Below, piece after piece: positions 1 to 8,013 of a DNA stretch of 64,000 nucleotides. How positions within the stretch are numbered: the first letter of the stretch is position 1; the number at the start of each line of letters is the position of its first letter. The stretch is from Devosia yakushimensis. GTDB taxonomy: Bacteria; Pseudomonadota; Alphaproteobacteria; Rhizobiales; Devosiaceae. Made by a program: the position numbers and the translations under genes. Under the pieces are notes generated by a model. It was not told the origin of the DNA. It saw only the letters and a program-made list of their open reading frames with translations, and ran no database searches. Where the stretch lies: contig NZ_BSNG01000001.1 in NCBI RefSeq assembly GCF_030159855.1, positions 1,674,001 to 1,738,000 of the forward strand, in the 5' to 3' direction.

Positions 1-1062
1 GAGAGCTTTGGCGTCGTCGGCGCCCTGCAGGCCTTCCCGCTGCGCCTTGCCGCCAGACGTGTCGAAAGCCATGGCGGACGGCTGCACCGCAATGTGACCC
101 GCGCGACAACCTGCGTCGTTTTCGGCCGCACGCTGCTCGCGCGGCAGGACGAAGCCGAAATCGAACGCCGGGTTGGGGGCGTGCCGCCCAATGCCCGAGC
201 CCTCAGCGAAAATGGGTTTCTGCGCCTGCTGGGCTCACTGCCCCCGGTTCCCGCCGCTAATATCAGCCGGCAATCGATACTCGAGCAATCGGGATTGGCG
301 GGGCCGGTTTTTGACATGCTGGCGCTGTTCGACGCTTTCGAACATCATGCCGAGCCATTCTCGTTTCGCGATGTGATCCTTGCCAAGAAATATGCCGGCC
401 TATTGGCAAGCGGCGCGGCATGGAGCGCGGTGGCGCGATCGGTGCACCAGATCGGGCCGGTGGGCTCGCTGACGGCCCTCACGCTGCATCCGGCGGGGAC
501 GGAGAAGATCGTCAGCCTCGACGCTCATTCCTTTGCCGAGCTGGATGGGCAGCGTCTTCTCGCCCTGCCCGAAGGCGATGACGAGGCGGAGGACTATTTT
601 GGGCTGGCGGAGACCGCCGAGGCGGCGGGCCTGCTGGCGGAGGCCGCCACGCTCTATGCCCATTGCTCCTCCATCGACCCCAGCGACGCCACGGCGCCGT
701 TCAATCTGGGCAATTGCCTGCGTGCGCTCAACCATGCCGAGGAGGCCGCATTGGCCTATGCGACGGCGCTCAAGCGCGATCCCGGCTTTGTCGAGGCCTG
801 GTTCAACTATGGCGGCCTGCTGCGCGACGCGGGCAAGCTCAAGGCGGCGCGCCAGCATCTGACCAAGGCGGTCGAGCTCGATCCGGATTATGCTGACGCG
901 GTCTATAATCTGGCGGCGATTGCCTATGATGGGGATGACCTGGCGGCGGCGCGGCAATATTGGCGGCGCTATCTCGAACTCGATGCCACCTCGGATTGGG
1001 CCAAACGGGCGCGGGCCGGCATAGTGGTGGCGGATCAACACTTACGGAAATCGGCGGGCTAG
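1..1062 (+). CDS. BRCT-like / HTH / TPR-repeat protein (5' partial)
   Basis: The frame is open from base 1, so the gene starts upstream of the window; a GTG at 94 is only an internal candidate start. The first ~45 visible residues (GALQAFPLRLAARRVES, then GGRLHRNVTRATTCVVFG) resemble a BRCT domain. A stretch around FSFRDVILAKKYAGLLASG resembles a MerR-type helix-turn-helix. The C-terminal ~130 residues form at least three TPR units (PFNLGNCLRALNHAEEAALA, AWFNYGGLLRDAGKLKAARQ, AVYNLAAIAYDGDDLAAARQ). No catalytic motif is visible, so it is probably a protein-protein or protein-DNA adaptor. The TAG stop directly abuts the ATG of the downstream hydrolase, so the two are probably cotranscribed. 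The TPR call is firm; the BRCT and HTH calls come from pattern recognition by eye. Confidence 0.75.
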   Translation, partial: ESFGVVGALQAFPLRLAARRVESHGGRLHRNVTRATTCVVFGRTLLARQDEAEIERRVGGVPPNARALSENGFLRLLGSLPPVPAANISRQSILEQSGLAGPVFDMLALFDAFEHHAEPFSFRDVILAKKYAGLLASGAAWSAVARSVHQIGPVGSLTALTLHPAGTEKIVSLDAHSFAELDGQRLLALPEGDDEAEDYFGLAETAEAAGLLAEAATLYAHCSSIDPSDATAPFNLGNCLRALNHAEEAALAYATALKRDPGFVEAWFNYGGLLRDAGKLKAARQHLTKAVELDPDYADAVYNLAAIAYDGDDLAAARQYWRRYLELDATSDWAKRARAGIVVADQHLRKSAG

Positions 1063-1707
1063 ATGGCAACGGACTTTCTCTTTGACGGGCCGGAAGATGC
1101 CCGGATCACGCTGCTCCTCGCCCATGGGGCCGGGGCGCCGATGGATTCCCCGTGGATGGCGAATGCGGCCGCATTATTGGCTGCCCGGGGCCTGCGCGTT
1201 GCGCGCTTCGAATTTGGCTATATGGCCAGCCGCCGCACTGAAGCGGGCAGCAAGCCGCCGCCCCGCGCCGAGAAGGTGATGCCGGAATTCATCGCGGCCG
1301 TGGACGATCTCGGCCCGACCAATGGCCCGCTGATCATTGGCGGCAAATCCATGGGCGGACGGGTGGCCAGCATGGTTGCCGATCCCCTGTTTGCCGCCAA
1401 ACGGATCGCGGGGCTGGTCTGCCTGGGCTATCCCTTCCATCCGCCGGCCAAGCCGGACCAGCTGCGGACCAAGCACCTGATCGAGCTGCAGGCGCCAGCA
1501 CTGATCGTCCAGGGAACACGCGATCCGTTCGGCACGCCGGAGGAAGTGGCCACCTATGGGTTGCCGCCGACGATTGAGGTGAAATTCCTCGAAGACGGCG
1601 ACCATGATCTCAAACCGCGCAAGGCGGTGTCGGGCTTTTCGGCCGCGGACCATATGAAAACCATGGTCGAGACAATCGAGGCCTGGGCCGGGCGGATCGC
1701 GCCCTGA
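1063..1707 (+). CDS. alpha/beta hydrolase of the TEX30/KANL3-like (dienelactone hydrolase-related) family
   Basis: A 214-residue compact alpha/beta hydrolase. The oxyanion-hole region AHGAGAPMDSPW is at residues 20-31. The nucleophile elbow GGKSMGG places the serine near residue 96. The acid lies in QGTRDPFG and the catalytic histidine in DGDHDLKP. There is no signal peptide, so it should be cytoplasmic. This small family is common in proteobacteria and its substrate is unknown. The start abuts the preceding stop, and the TGA is overlapped by the next gene (xthA), giving a three-gene unit. The substrate cannot be told from sequence. Confidence 0.85.
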   Translation: MATDFLFDGPEDARITLLLAHGAGAPMDSPWMANAAALLAARGLRVARFEFGYMASRRTEAGSKPPPRAEKVMPEFIAAVDDLGPTNGPLIIGGKSMGGRVASMVADPLFAAKRIAGLVCLGYPFHPPAKPDQLRTKHLIELQAPALIVQGTRDPFGTPEEVATYGLPPTIEVKFLEDGDHDLKPRKAVSGFSAADHMKTMVETIEAWAGRIAP

Positions 1708-2477
1708 AGATCGCCACCTACAATATCAATGGCATCAATACCCGGCTGGCCAATCTGATGGATTGGCTGGCCGATGCTGCGCCCGATGTGGTGTGCCTGC
1801 AGGAACTCAAGGCCAGCGAGCGGCAGTTTCCGGCCGGTGCGCTGGCCGATGCGGGCTATGGCTCGGTTTTCCTGGGGGAATCGGTCTGGAACGGCGTGGC
1901 TATCCTGGCCCGCGGGGTGGAGCCCGTGCTGACGCGCACCGGACTGCCGGGCAATGAGGATGACAAGCAGGCGCGCTATATCGAAGCGGCGGTCAATGGG
2001 GTGATCGTGACCTCGCTCTATGCGCCCAATGGCAATCCGCAGCCAGGGCCGAAATTCGCCTATAAGCTGGCCTGGACCGAGCGGCTGCTCGACCATGCGG
2101 CCGAGCTGTTCGGCACCGGGCTGCCGGTGGTGCTGGCGGGGGACTACAATATCGTGCCGGAACCGCGCGATATCTACGAGACTACGTCCTATCGCGACAA
2201 TGCGCTGGTGCAGCCAGAAAGCCGGGCGCTCTTTGCGCGGCTGCTGGATCAGGGCTGGACCGACGCGCTTCGTAAGGTGCATCCGGACGAGACGGTCTAC
2301 ACCTTCTGGGACTATATGCGGAACCGTTGGCCCCGCAATGCCGGGCTGAGGCTCGACCATTTGCTGCTGAGCAAGCCGCTGGTGCGCCGGCTGGCCGATG
2401 CCGGTGTCGACCGGGACGTGCGCGGCGCCGAGCACGCCAGCGACCATGCGCCGGCGTGGATCGAGCTGAGGGACTAG
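1704..2477 (+). CDS. xthA: exodeoxyribonuclease III (AP endonuclease)
   Basis: Mg2+-dependent 3'-5' exonuclease/AP endonuclease of base-excision repair. The first ATG in frame (1758) would delete the first strand of the fold. Reading upstream gives KIATYNINGINTRL, the family's canonical N-terminus, directly after a CTG at 1704 that overlaps the previous stop as CTGA. With that start the protein is 257 residues and the metal and active-site residues fall at the E. coli positions: Asn7 (TYNIN) and Glu34 (LQELK). GDYNIVP and the terminal SDHAP motif are also present. No ATG, GTG or TTG lies near the expected start, so a rare CTG start coupled to the upstream gene is the best reading. The stop overlaps the convergent fuconate dehydratase by 4 bp. 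Confidence 0.9.
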   Translation: MKIATYNINGINTRLANLMDWLADAAPDVVCLQELKASERQFPAGALADAGYGSVFLGESVWNGVAILARGVEPVLTRTGLPGNEDDKQARYIEAAVNGVIVTSLYAPNGNPQPGPKFAYKLAWTERLLDHAAELFGTGLPVVLAGDYNIVPEPRDIYETTSYRDNALVQPESRALFARLLDQGWTDALRKVHPDETVYTFWDYMRNRWPRNAGLRLDHLLLSKPLVRRLADAGVDRDVRGAEHASDHAPAWIELRD

Positions 2478-3748
2478 CCGGCGAAGGTATTCGCGCGGAT
2501 CGATTCCGGCTTCATTTCGATGGAGAAGCCCGGACGTACAGGCGGCATGTATGCGGCGTTCTGGATCAGGCAGGGATCGATGAAATGCTCGTGCAGGTGA
2601 TCGACATATTCGATCACCCGGCCCTCCTTGGTGCCGGAGACCACCAGATAATCGATCATCGAGAGGTGCTGGACATATTCGCAGAGGCCAACGCCGCCAG
2701 CATGAGGCCAGACGGGCAGCCCATATTTGGCTGATATCAGGAGGACGGAGAGCACTTCGTTGAGCCCGCCGATGCGGCAGGCGTCGATCTGGACGATGTC
2801 GATGGCGCCATCCTTGATGAACTGCTTGAACAGGATGCGGTTCTGGCACATTTCGCCGGTGGCGACCTTGACCGGCGCTATGGCCTGCCGAATGGCGCGG
2901 TGGCCGGAGATGTCGTCGGGGCTAGTGGGCTCCTCGATGAAATAGGGATTGAAGCGGGATAGCGCCTTGACCCAGTCGATGGCCTGGCCGACTTCCCAGA
3001 CCTGGTTGGCGTCGATCATCAGCAGGCGATCGGGGCCCATGATGGAGCGCACGATTTCGAGGCGCCTTATGTCGTCGTCGAGATCGCGGCCCACCTTCAT
3101 CTTGATGTGGCGGAAGCCCTGCTCCACCGCTTCGGTAGCCAGGCGGGTCAGCTTTTCGTTGGAATAGCCCAGCCAGCCGGCGCTGGTGGTGTAGCATTGA
3201 TAGCCCTCGGCTCGGAGCGTGGCGATGCGGCTGGCCTTGCCGGGCTCGGCTTTGCGGAAGATTTCCAGGGCCTCCTCGGGCGTGATGGCGTCGGTGAGGT
3301 AGCGGAAGTCGATGATGGCGACGAGCTGTTCCGGCGTCATCTCGGCCACGAGCTGCCAGACCGGCTTGCCTGCGACCTTGCCCCAGAGGTCCCAGACGGC
3401 ATTGACCACGGCGCCGGTTGCCAGATGCATGGCGCCCTTGTCGGGGCCGATCCAGCGCAATTGGCTATCGCCGGTCACGTGCCGCCAGAAGCGGCCGGGA
3501 TTTTCGGCGATCCAATCGAGATCGAGCCCGACCACGCGGTCATGCAGCGCCATGATGGCGGCGCAGACCACCTCATTGCCGCGCCCGATAGTGAAGGTCA
3601 GCCCATGACCCTCATGAGGACCATCAGTGCCCAGGATGACATAGGCGGCAGAATAATCGGGGTCGGGATTCATCGCGTCCGAACCGTCGAGCGAAGCAGA
3701 AGTTGGAAAGCGCAGATCGTGCGTGGAGAGGGACGTGATCTTTGTCAT
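2474..3748 (-). CDS. fucD: L-fuconate dehydratase (enolase superfamily)
   Basis: Catalyses L-fuconate to 2-keto-3-deoxy-L-fuconate in the non-phosphorylated L-fucose pathway. The 424-residue protein has the mandelate-racemase-type capping domain and TIM barrel. Residues match the characterised Xanthomonas FucD: the KMK base at about 216-218, metal ligands Asp246, Glu272 (IEEPTSPDD) and Glu299 (ATGEM), and His349 (WPHAGGVGLCE). The TSAGWLGY segment is typical of this subfamily. ATG at 3748 is preferred over an in-frame TTG at 3757. It is the last gene of the fucosidase/ABC operon, which supports fucose or fuconate as the substrate. Dehydrogenase, lactonase and later steps are not in this window. 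Confidence 0.92.
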   Translation of the reverse strand: MTKITSLSTHDLRFPTSASLDGSDAMNPDPDYSAAYVILGTDGPHEGHGLTFTIGRGNEVVCAAIMALHDRVVGLDLDWIAENPGRFWRHVTGDSQLRWIGPDKGAMHLATGAVVNAVWDLWGKVAGKPVWQLVAEMTPEQLVAIIDFRYLTDAITPEEALEIFRKAEPGKASRIATLRAEGYQCYTTSAGWLGYSNEKLTRLATEAVEQGFRHIKMKVGRDLDDDIRRLEIVRSIMGPDRLLMIDANQVWEVGQAIDWVKALSRFNPYFIEEPTSPDDISGHRAIRQAIAPVKVATGEMCQNRILFKQFIKDGAIDIVQIDACRIGGLNEVLSVLLISAKYGLPVWPHAGGVGLCEYVQHLSMIDYLVVSGTKEGRVIEYVDHLHEHFIDPCLIQNAAYMPPVRPGFSIEMKPESIRANTFAG

Positions 3749-3769
3749 GGGCTTCAAAAATGGTTTGAA

Positions 3770-4828
3770 TCAGAAAGCGATACGCTTGCCGCTGGCCTTG
3801 TCGAACAGGTGCATGCTGCCCAGCATTGGCGACACGGTGAGGCGCGATCCGGGCACGGCAACGATACGTTCGCGTAACGCCGCAGTTACGGCTTCGCCCG
3901 AGATATCGAGCACGATATGGGTTTCCGAGCCCGTGGGCTCGACCAGCGTGACCAGCGCGTCGAGCCCCTCCTCCGTTACCGCCAGATGCTCGGGCCGCAA
4001 GCCGACAATGACCTCCTGCCCCTGCTCTACCGGCGCCTTTGGCGGCAAGGGCCAGACGGTGCCCCCCGCGGTTTCCACGCCCTGCCCCGATACGGTGCCG
4101 TGAATCAGGTTCATGGCCGGCGAGCCGATAAAGCCGGCGACGAAGACATTGGCGGGGGTGTCGTAGAGTTCGAGCGGGCTGCCGACCTGCTCCACGTAGC
4201 CGTCCCGCATAACGACGATCCGATCGGCCATAGTCATGGCCTCGATCTGGTCATGCGTCACATAGATGGTCGTGGCCTTGAGGCGCTGGTGCAGTGCCTT
4301 GATTTCCCCGCGCATGGCGACGCGCAGCTTGGCATCGAGATTGGACAGCGGCTCGTCGAACAGGAACACCGCCGGATCCCGCACGATGGCCCGGCCCATG
4401 GCGACGCGCTGGCGCTGGCCGCCCGACAGTTCGCGCGGATAGCGGTCGAGCAGATGGCCGAGATCGAGAATATCGGCGGCGCGCTGGATGGTTGCCTCGA
4501 TCTCGTCGCGGCTGCGCTTGGAGAGCTTGAGCGAGAAGGCCATGTTGTCGCGCACCTTCATATGCGGATAGAGCGCATAATTCTGGAACACCATGGCAAT
4601 GTCGCGCTCCTTGGGCTGGAGGTCGTTGACGATCGTGCTGCCGATGCGGATGTCGCCATCCGAGATGGTTTCGAGCCCGGCAATCATGCGCAGCAGGGTC
4701 GATTTCCCGCAGCCCGAGGGGCCGACGAGCACGACGAATTCGCCATCGGCAACGCTGAGATCGATGCCGTGCAGGATTTCGAGCGAACCATAGAATTTGA
4801 CCACATCGATCAGGTCTACGCTGGCCAT
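3770..4828 (-). CDS. ABC transporter ATPase, CUT1 sugar family (MalK/UgpC type)
   Basis: 352-residue MalK-type ATPase. Walker A GPSGCGKST at 36-44, Q-loop Gln82, signature LSGGQ at 134-138, Walker B FLFDE at 155-159, H-loop His192, then a C-terminal OB-fold (TOBE) region (VGLRPEHL onward). It energises the two permeases encoded just upstream in the same operon (26 bp gap to the MalG-type gene) and lies 21 bp before fucD. Placement between fucosidase and fuconate dehydratase implies import of a fucose-containing sugar. Paralogous to the ATPase at 10344-11465. Confidence 0.92.
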   Translation of the reverse strand: MASVDLIDVVKFYGSLEILHGIDLSVADGEFVVLVGPSGCGKSTLLRMIAGLETISDGDIRIGSTIVNDLQPKERDIAMVFQNYALYPHMKVRDNMAFSLKLSKRSRDEIEATIQRAADILDLGHLLDRYPRELSGGQRQRVAMGRAIVRDPAVFLFDEPLSNLDAKLRVAMRGEIKALHQRLKATTIYVTHDQIEAMTMADRIVVMRDGYVEQVGSPLELYDTPANVFVAGFIGSPAMNLIHGTVSGQGVETAGGTVWPLPPKAPVEQGQEVIVGLRPEHLAVTEEGLDALVTLVEPTGSETHIVLDISGEAVTAALRERIVAVPGSRLTVSPMLGSMHLFDKASGKRIAF

Positions 4829-4853
4829 GAGCCTGGTTTCCTTTGCATTGATA

Positions 4854-5723
4854 TCAGCGGCCGCCGAAGCCGGAGCCGACGGTGATGCCTTTGTAGATGA
4901 GCTGCTGGAGAATGATGGCGAGGACGATGCCGGGGATCATCGAAAGGGTCGCGCCCGCCATGATGTAGTTCCACGAGGTGCCCTGCTGGGTCTGGAACAT
5001 GGTGAGGCCCAGCGGCAGGGTCGCATGGTCCATGCCGTTGACCACGATCAGCGGCCACAGGAAATTGTTCCACTGCCCGATAAAGGTGAACAGCGACAAG
5101 AGGCCAATGGCCGGCAGCGAGAGCGGGATGATGATCGAAATCAGTATGCGCAGGCGCGAGGCCCCGTCGATCAGCGCGGCTTCTTCCAGCTCCTTGGGGA
5201 TGGAAAGGAAGAACTGCCGTAGCAGGAAAGCGCCGAACGAGCTGAACGCCATGGGCAGGATCATGCCCTGATAGGTATTGATCAGGCCCAGGCGGCTGAC
5301 GATCAGGAATAGCGGGATGACCAGCATGACCTGGGGGATCATCAGCGTGCCAAGATAGGCTACCAATATGCTTTCGCGCCCTGGGAATTTCAGCCGGGCA
5401 AAGGCATAGGCGGCCAGCGACGAGACGATGATAGTGATCACCGTAACGCTGCCCGCCACAATGAAGCTATTGAGGAAGAACTTGCCGAATGGCAGGCGCA
5501 GCCAGGCCTCGGCGAAATTGCCCCATTGATATTCTGTCGGAAGGAAGCGTGGCGGCACCGCCAACACTTCGTTGTTGCCGCGCACGGCATTGGAGACCAT
5601 CCAGAAGAATGGAAAAAGGAAGAGCAGTGCGACCAGCGTCAATCCGGCATGGCTGATGGTGTCGAGCACCAGCGTGCGGGTTTGATGCGGTGGTTTGCGT
5701 GGCGTGCGAACTCTAGCTGTCAT
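4854..5723 (-). CDS. ABC sugar transporter permease, MalG/UgpE type
   Basis: 289-residue inner-membrane permease with about six membrane segments and the cytoplasmic EAA loop that docks the ATPase (EEAALIDGASRLRILISI). The N-terminus is basic (PRKPPHQTRT), followed by a first membrane helix at roughly residues 28-45. The start overlaps the end of the upstream MalF-type permease by 11 bp, consistent with translational coupling and a 1:1 heterodimer. It belongs to the fucose operon. Confidence 0.9.
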   Translation of the reverse strand: MTARVRTPRKPPHQTRTLVLDTISHAGLTLVALLFLFPFFWMVSNAVRGNNEVLAVPPRFLPTEYQWGNFAEAWLRLPFGKFFLNSFIVAGSVTVITIIVSSLAAYAFARLKFPGRESILVAYLGTLMIPQVMLVIPLFLIVSRLGLINTYQGMILPMAFSSFGAFLLRQFFLSIPKELEEAALIDGASRLRILISIIIPLSLPAIGLLSLFTFIGQWNNFLWPLIVVNGMDHATLPLGLTMFQTQQGTSWNYIMAGATLSMIPGIVLAIILQQLIYKGITVGSGFGGR

Positions 5724-6645
5724 AGTGCACCCATTTGCGCTGCAGCCAGAACTGGAAGCCGGTGAGCGCCATGATCATGACGAACATCACCCAGGCCAGC
5801 GATGAGGCAAAACCCATCTGATAGTTCTGGAACCCATTGGTGTAGATGGCAAAGCCGAGCGTTGCCGTGGATGAGCCCGGACCGCCGCGGGTGATCACAT
5901 AGATCTGGTCGAAGACCTGGAGCGAAGTGATCGCCGTCATCACCGTGCCGAAAAACACGGTGGGAGAAATCAGCGGCAGGCGGATTTTCCAGAACCGGTC
6001 CCAGGCGGAGGCGCCGTCGATCTTGGCGGCCTCGAGATAGCTCTGCGGCACCAGATCGAGCGCTGCGTTGAACAGCACCATATTGTAACCCACGCCGGCC
6101 CAGAGGGTGACGATGATCACCGCCTGCATGGCAAGCTTGCTATCGAGCAACAGGTTGGGAACGGTCAGTGCCAGGGTCTGGAACAGATAGTCCATGACCC
6201 CGCCGGGCGTGAAGATCAGCAGCCAGACGATCGAAACGGCGATGGTGGGCGTGAAGGTGGGGATGAAGAAAATCACCCGGAACCAGCGCTGGCCGCGTTT
6301 GAGGCTCGAAATCCATACCGCCAGGGTCAGCGAGATCACAATATTGAGCACCAGATATTCGACCGTGAAGAACAGGGTATTGCCCAGGACGTTGAAGAAG
6401 GCCGGATCGGTGGTCAGCAGGCGGATATAGTTGGAGAGGCCAACGAATTGCGGCGGCGCCAGCAATTGCCAATTGGTGAAACTTAGCCCGAACGAAGCGA
6501 TGATCGGGATCAGCATGAAAGCCAGAAACCCGAGCAGGCTGGGCAGCAGGAAGAGAAACGCGGTGCGCGTCTCATAGGCAGAGATCTTGTTCCGGCGCCT
6601 GGGGCGCGGGGCGGTCTTGGCTTGGGTCGAGACGATATCGGCCAT
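5713..6645 (-). CDS. ABC sugar transporter permease, MalF/UgpA type
   Basis: About 310 residues with six predicted membrane helices and an EAA loop (EAAKIDGASAWDRFWKI). ATG at 6645 is chosen because GAGG lies just upstream; an in-frame ATG at 6666 has no ribosome-binding site. Pairs with the overlapping MalG-type permease. A GC-rich hairpin (6672-6693) separates it from the binding-protein gene. Confidence 0.9.
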   Translation of the reverse strand: MADIVSTQAKTAPRPRRRNKISAYETRTAFLFLLPSLLGFLAFMLIPIIASFGLSFTNWQLLAPPQFVGLSNYIRLLTTDPAFFNVLGNTLFFTVEYLVLNIVISLTLAVWISSLKRGQRWFRVIFFIPTFTPTIAVSIVWLLIFTPGGVMDYLFQTLALTVPNLLLDSKLAMQAVIIVTLWAGVGYNMVLFNAALDLVPQSYLEAAKIDGASAWDRFWKIRLPLISPTVFFGTVMTAITSLQVFDQIYVITRGGPGSSTATLGFAIYTNGFQNYQMGFASSLAWVMFVMIMALTGFQFWLQRKWVHYDS

Positions 6646-6671
6646 TGGTCCTCGCGGGTGGCTCATGCGGA

Positions 6672-6693
6672 CGGCGGACCCGGAGGCCCGCCG
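6672..6693 (-). terminator. intercistronic hairpin after the fucose-operon binding-protein gene
   Basis: CGGCGG (6672-6677) pairs with CCGCCG (6688-6693), with two further CC/GG pairs inside. No T-run follows. It sits between the binding-protein stop and the permease start, where such hairpins usually protect the 3' end of the abundant binding-protein mRNA or cause partial termination. Confidence 0.45.
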
Positions 6694-6710
6694 CCACAGG
6701 GAGGTTTCGC

Positions 6711-7934
6711 TTACTGGCTGGCGGCCAGGCTCTGGATGTTCTGCATGGTCTGCTCGGCCGTGGCGCTGCCGGCAAAGGCCAGCGGGAAATACTGGTTGAA
6801 CAGATTTTCCACCGCGTTCCAGTTGTTGGTGATCCGGTAGGTCGCCGAATGGGCCAACGAGTATTCGAGGGCCTCGCGCGCCCCGGCCACATCGGCAGCG
6901 GCGACATCGTACCAGGTGCCTTGCTGGGCCGTGCGGGCAGGCAGAGCGCGGCCTTCGGAGGCCAGGAATGTCAGGGCGTCCGGGCCGGTCAGCACCTGGA
7001 TTGCCTTCCAGGCAGCGTCCTTATTCTGGCTGGAGGCGGCGATGCCGAAGCCAGAGCCGGCCGTCACCGCGGCCAGTTCCTCGGTACCGCGCGGCAGCGG
7101 GGCGAGGCCGATCTGGAACTTGACGGTGTCGATCTTGCCGATCATGGCCCAGGGGCCATCGACATACATGCCGATATTGCCGGCGTCGAAGCGGCCGGAA
7201 ATGAAGGCGCCGGGATCGGCACCCGAAGCGACCACCGGGGCGGCCTTGTCGGTAACCACCAGATCGATCATGCGCGCCGCGACGGCCACTGCGTCGGGAT
7301 TGGCCAGATCGAGCTGGCCATCGGCATTGATGTAGCTGGCGCCCAGCGCGGCCGAGAAGAGCGAGAAATTCTGCGGCGTGAGGCCTGCGCCGTAATTGCC
7401 GTCCTTGGTGAGAGCCTTGGCGGTCGCTACATAATCATCGAAGGTCCAGCCGGGCTTGGGGTATTCGACGCCGGCGGCATCGAACATGTCCTTGTTATAG
7501 AACATCATCCACGGGCCTACGTCGTAAGGCAGGCCATACACCTCGTCATTGGCCGACATGCCGCCGATAATCGAACCGTCGAACGCGCCGATATCGAATT
7601 TATCGGTCTCGATGCGCGCATTGAGCGGCTCGAGGATGGCGTAGAAATTAGGCATGCGCAGCGACTGCATGGCTACGATGTCGCCCAGCTGGCCCGAGGC
7701 CGCCAGCACCGGCAGCTTGGTCCAGTAATCGTTCCAGGCCGAGGTCTGCAGCGTCACCTTGATCTCGGGATGCACCTCGGTGACCATATCGGCCAGGTGC
7801 TGCCAGGCGGCGATGTCGTTTTCATTGCTGCCCCACATCTGCCAGGTCAGGTTCACCTGATCCTGGGCAAATGCGGATGCAACGAAACTCGTGCTCATCA
7901 CGGCGATGGCCGCCAGATGCTTCAACGTCTTCAT
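6711..7934 (-). CDS. ABC transporter sugar-binding protein, CUT1 family
   Basis: 407-residue periplasmic solute-binding protein (MalE/UgpB superfamily). The signal peptide MKTLKHLAAIAVMSTSFVAS ends near AFA. The start at 7934 is set by an AGGAGG-type site just upstream; the open frame running back to 8000 is not coding. Mature-protein features include LTWQMWGSNEND, DVGPWMMFYNKDMFDAAG and GSGFGIAASSQNKDAAWKAI, typical of oligosaccharide binders. It lies between the fucosidase and the permeases. The ligand is inferred to be a fucosylated sugar or fucose. Confidence 0.9.
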   Translation of the reverse strand: MKTLKHLAAIAVMSTSFVASAFAQDQVNLTWQMWGSNENDIAAWQHLADMVTEVHPEIKVTLQTSAWNDYWTKLPVLAASGQLGDIVAMQSLRMPNFYAILEPLNARIETDKFDIGAFDGSIIGGMSANDEVYGLPYDVGPWMMFYNKDMFDAAGVEYPKPGWTFDDYVATAKALTKDGNYGAGLTPQNFSLFSAALGASYINADGQLDLANPDAVAVAARMIDLVVTDKAAPVVASGADPGAFISGRFDAGNIGMYVDGPWAMIGKIDTVKFQIGLAPLPRGTEELAAVTAGSGFGIAASSQNKDAAWKAIQVLTGPDALTFLASEGRALPARTAQQGTWYDVAAADVAGAREALEYSLAHSATYRITNNWNAVENLFNQYFPLAFAGSATAEQTMQNIQSLAASQ

Positions 7935-8013
7935 GGGATTTTCCTCCTCTATCCCTGGTTCATGTCCGAATGACCCGACATCCCTCCAGCGCCGGGCCAT
8001 CCCTGGCTTGATG

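Noticed and set aside
1554..2849. 431-codon minus-strand frame opposite xthA
   Set aside because: It crosses three real genes and reads as Arg/His/Pro-rich noise; xthA motifs on the plus strand are complete.
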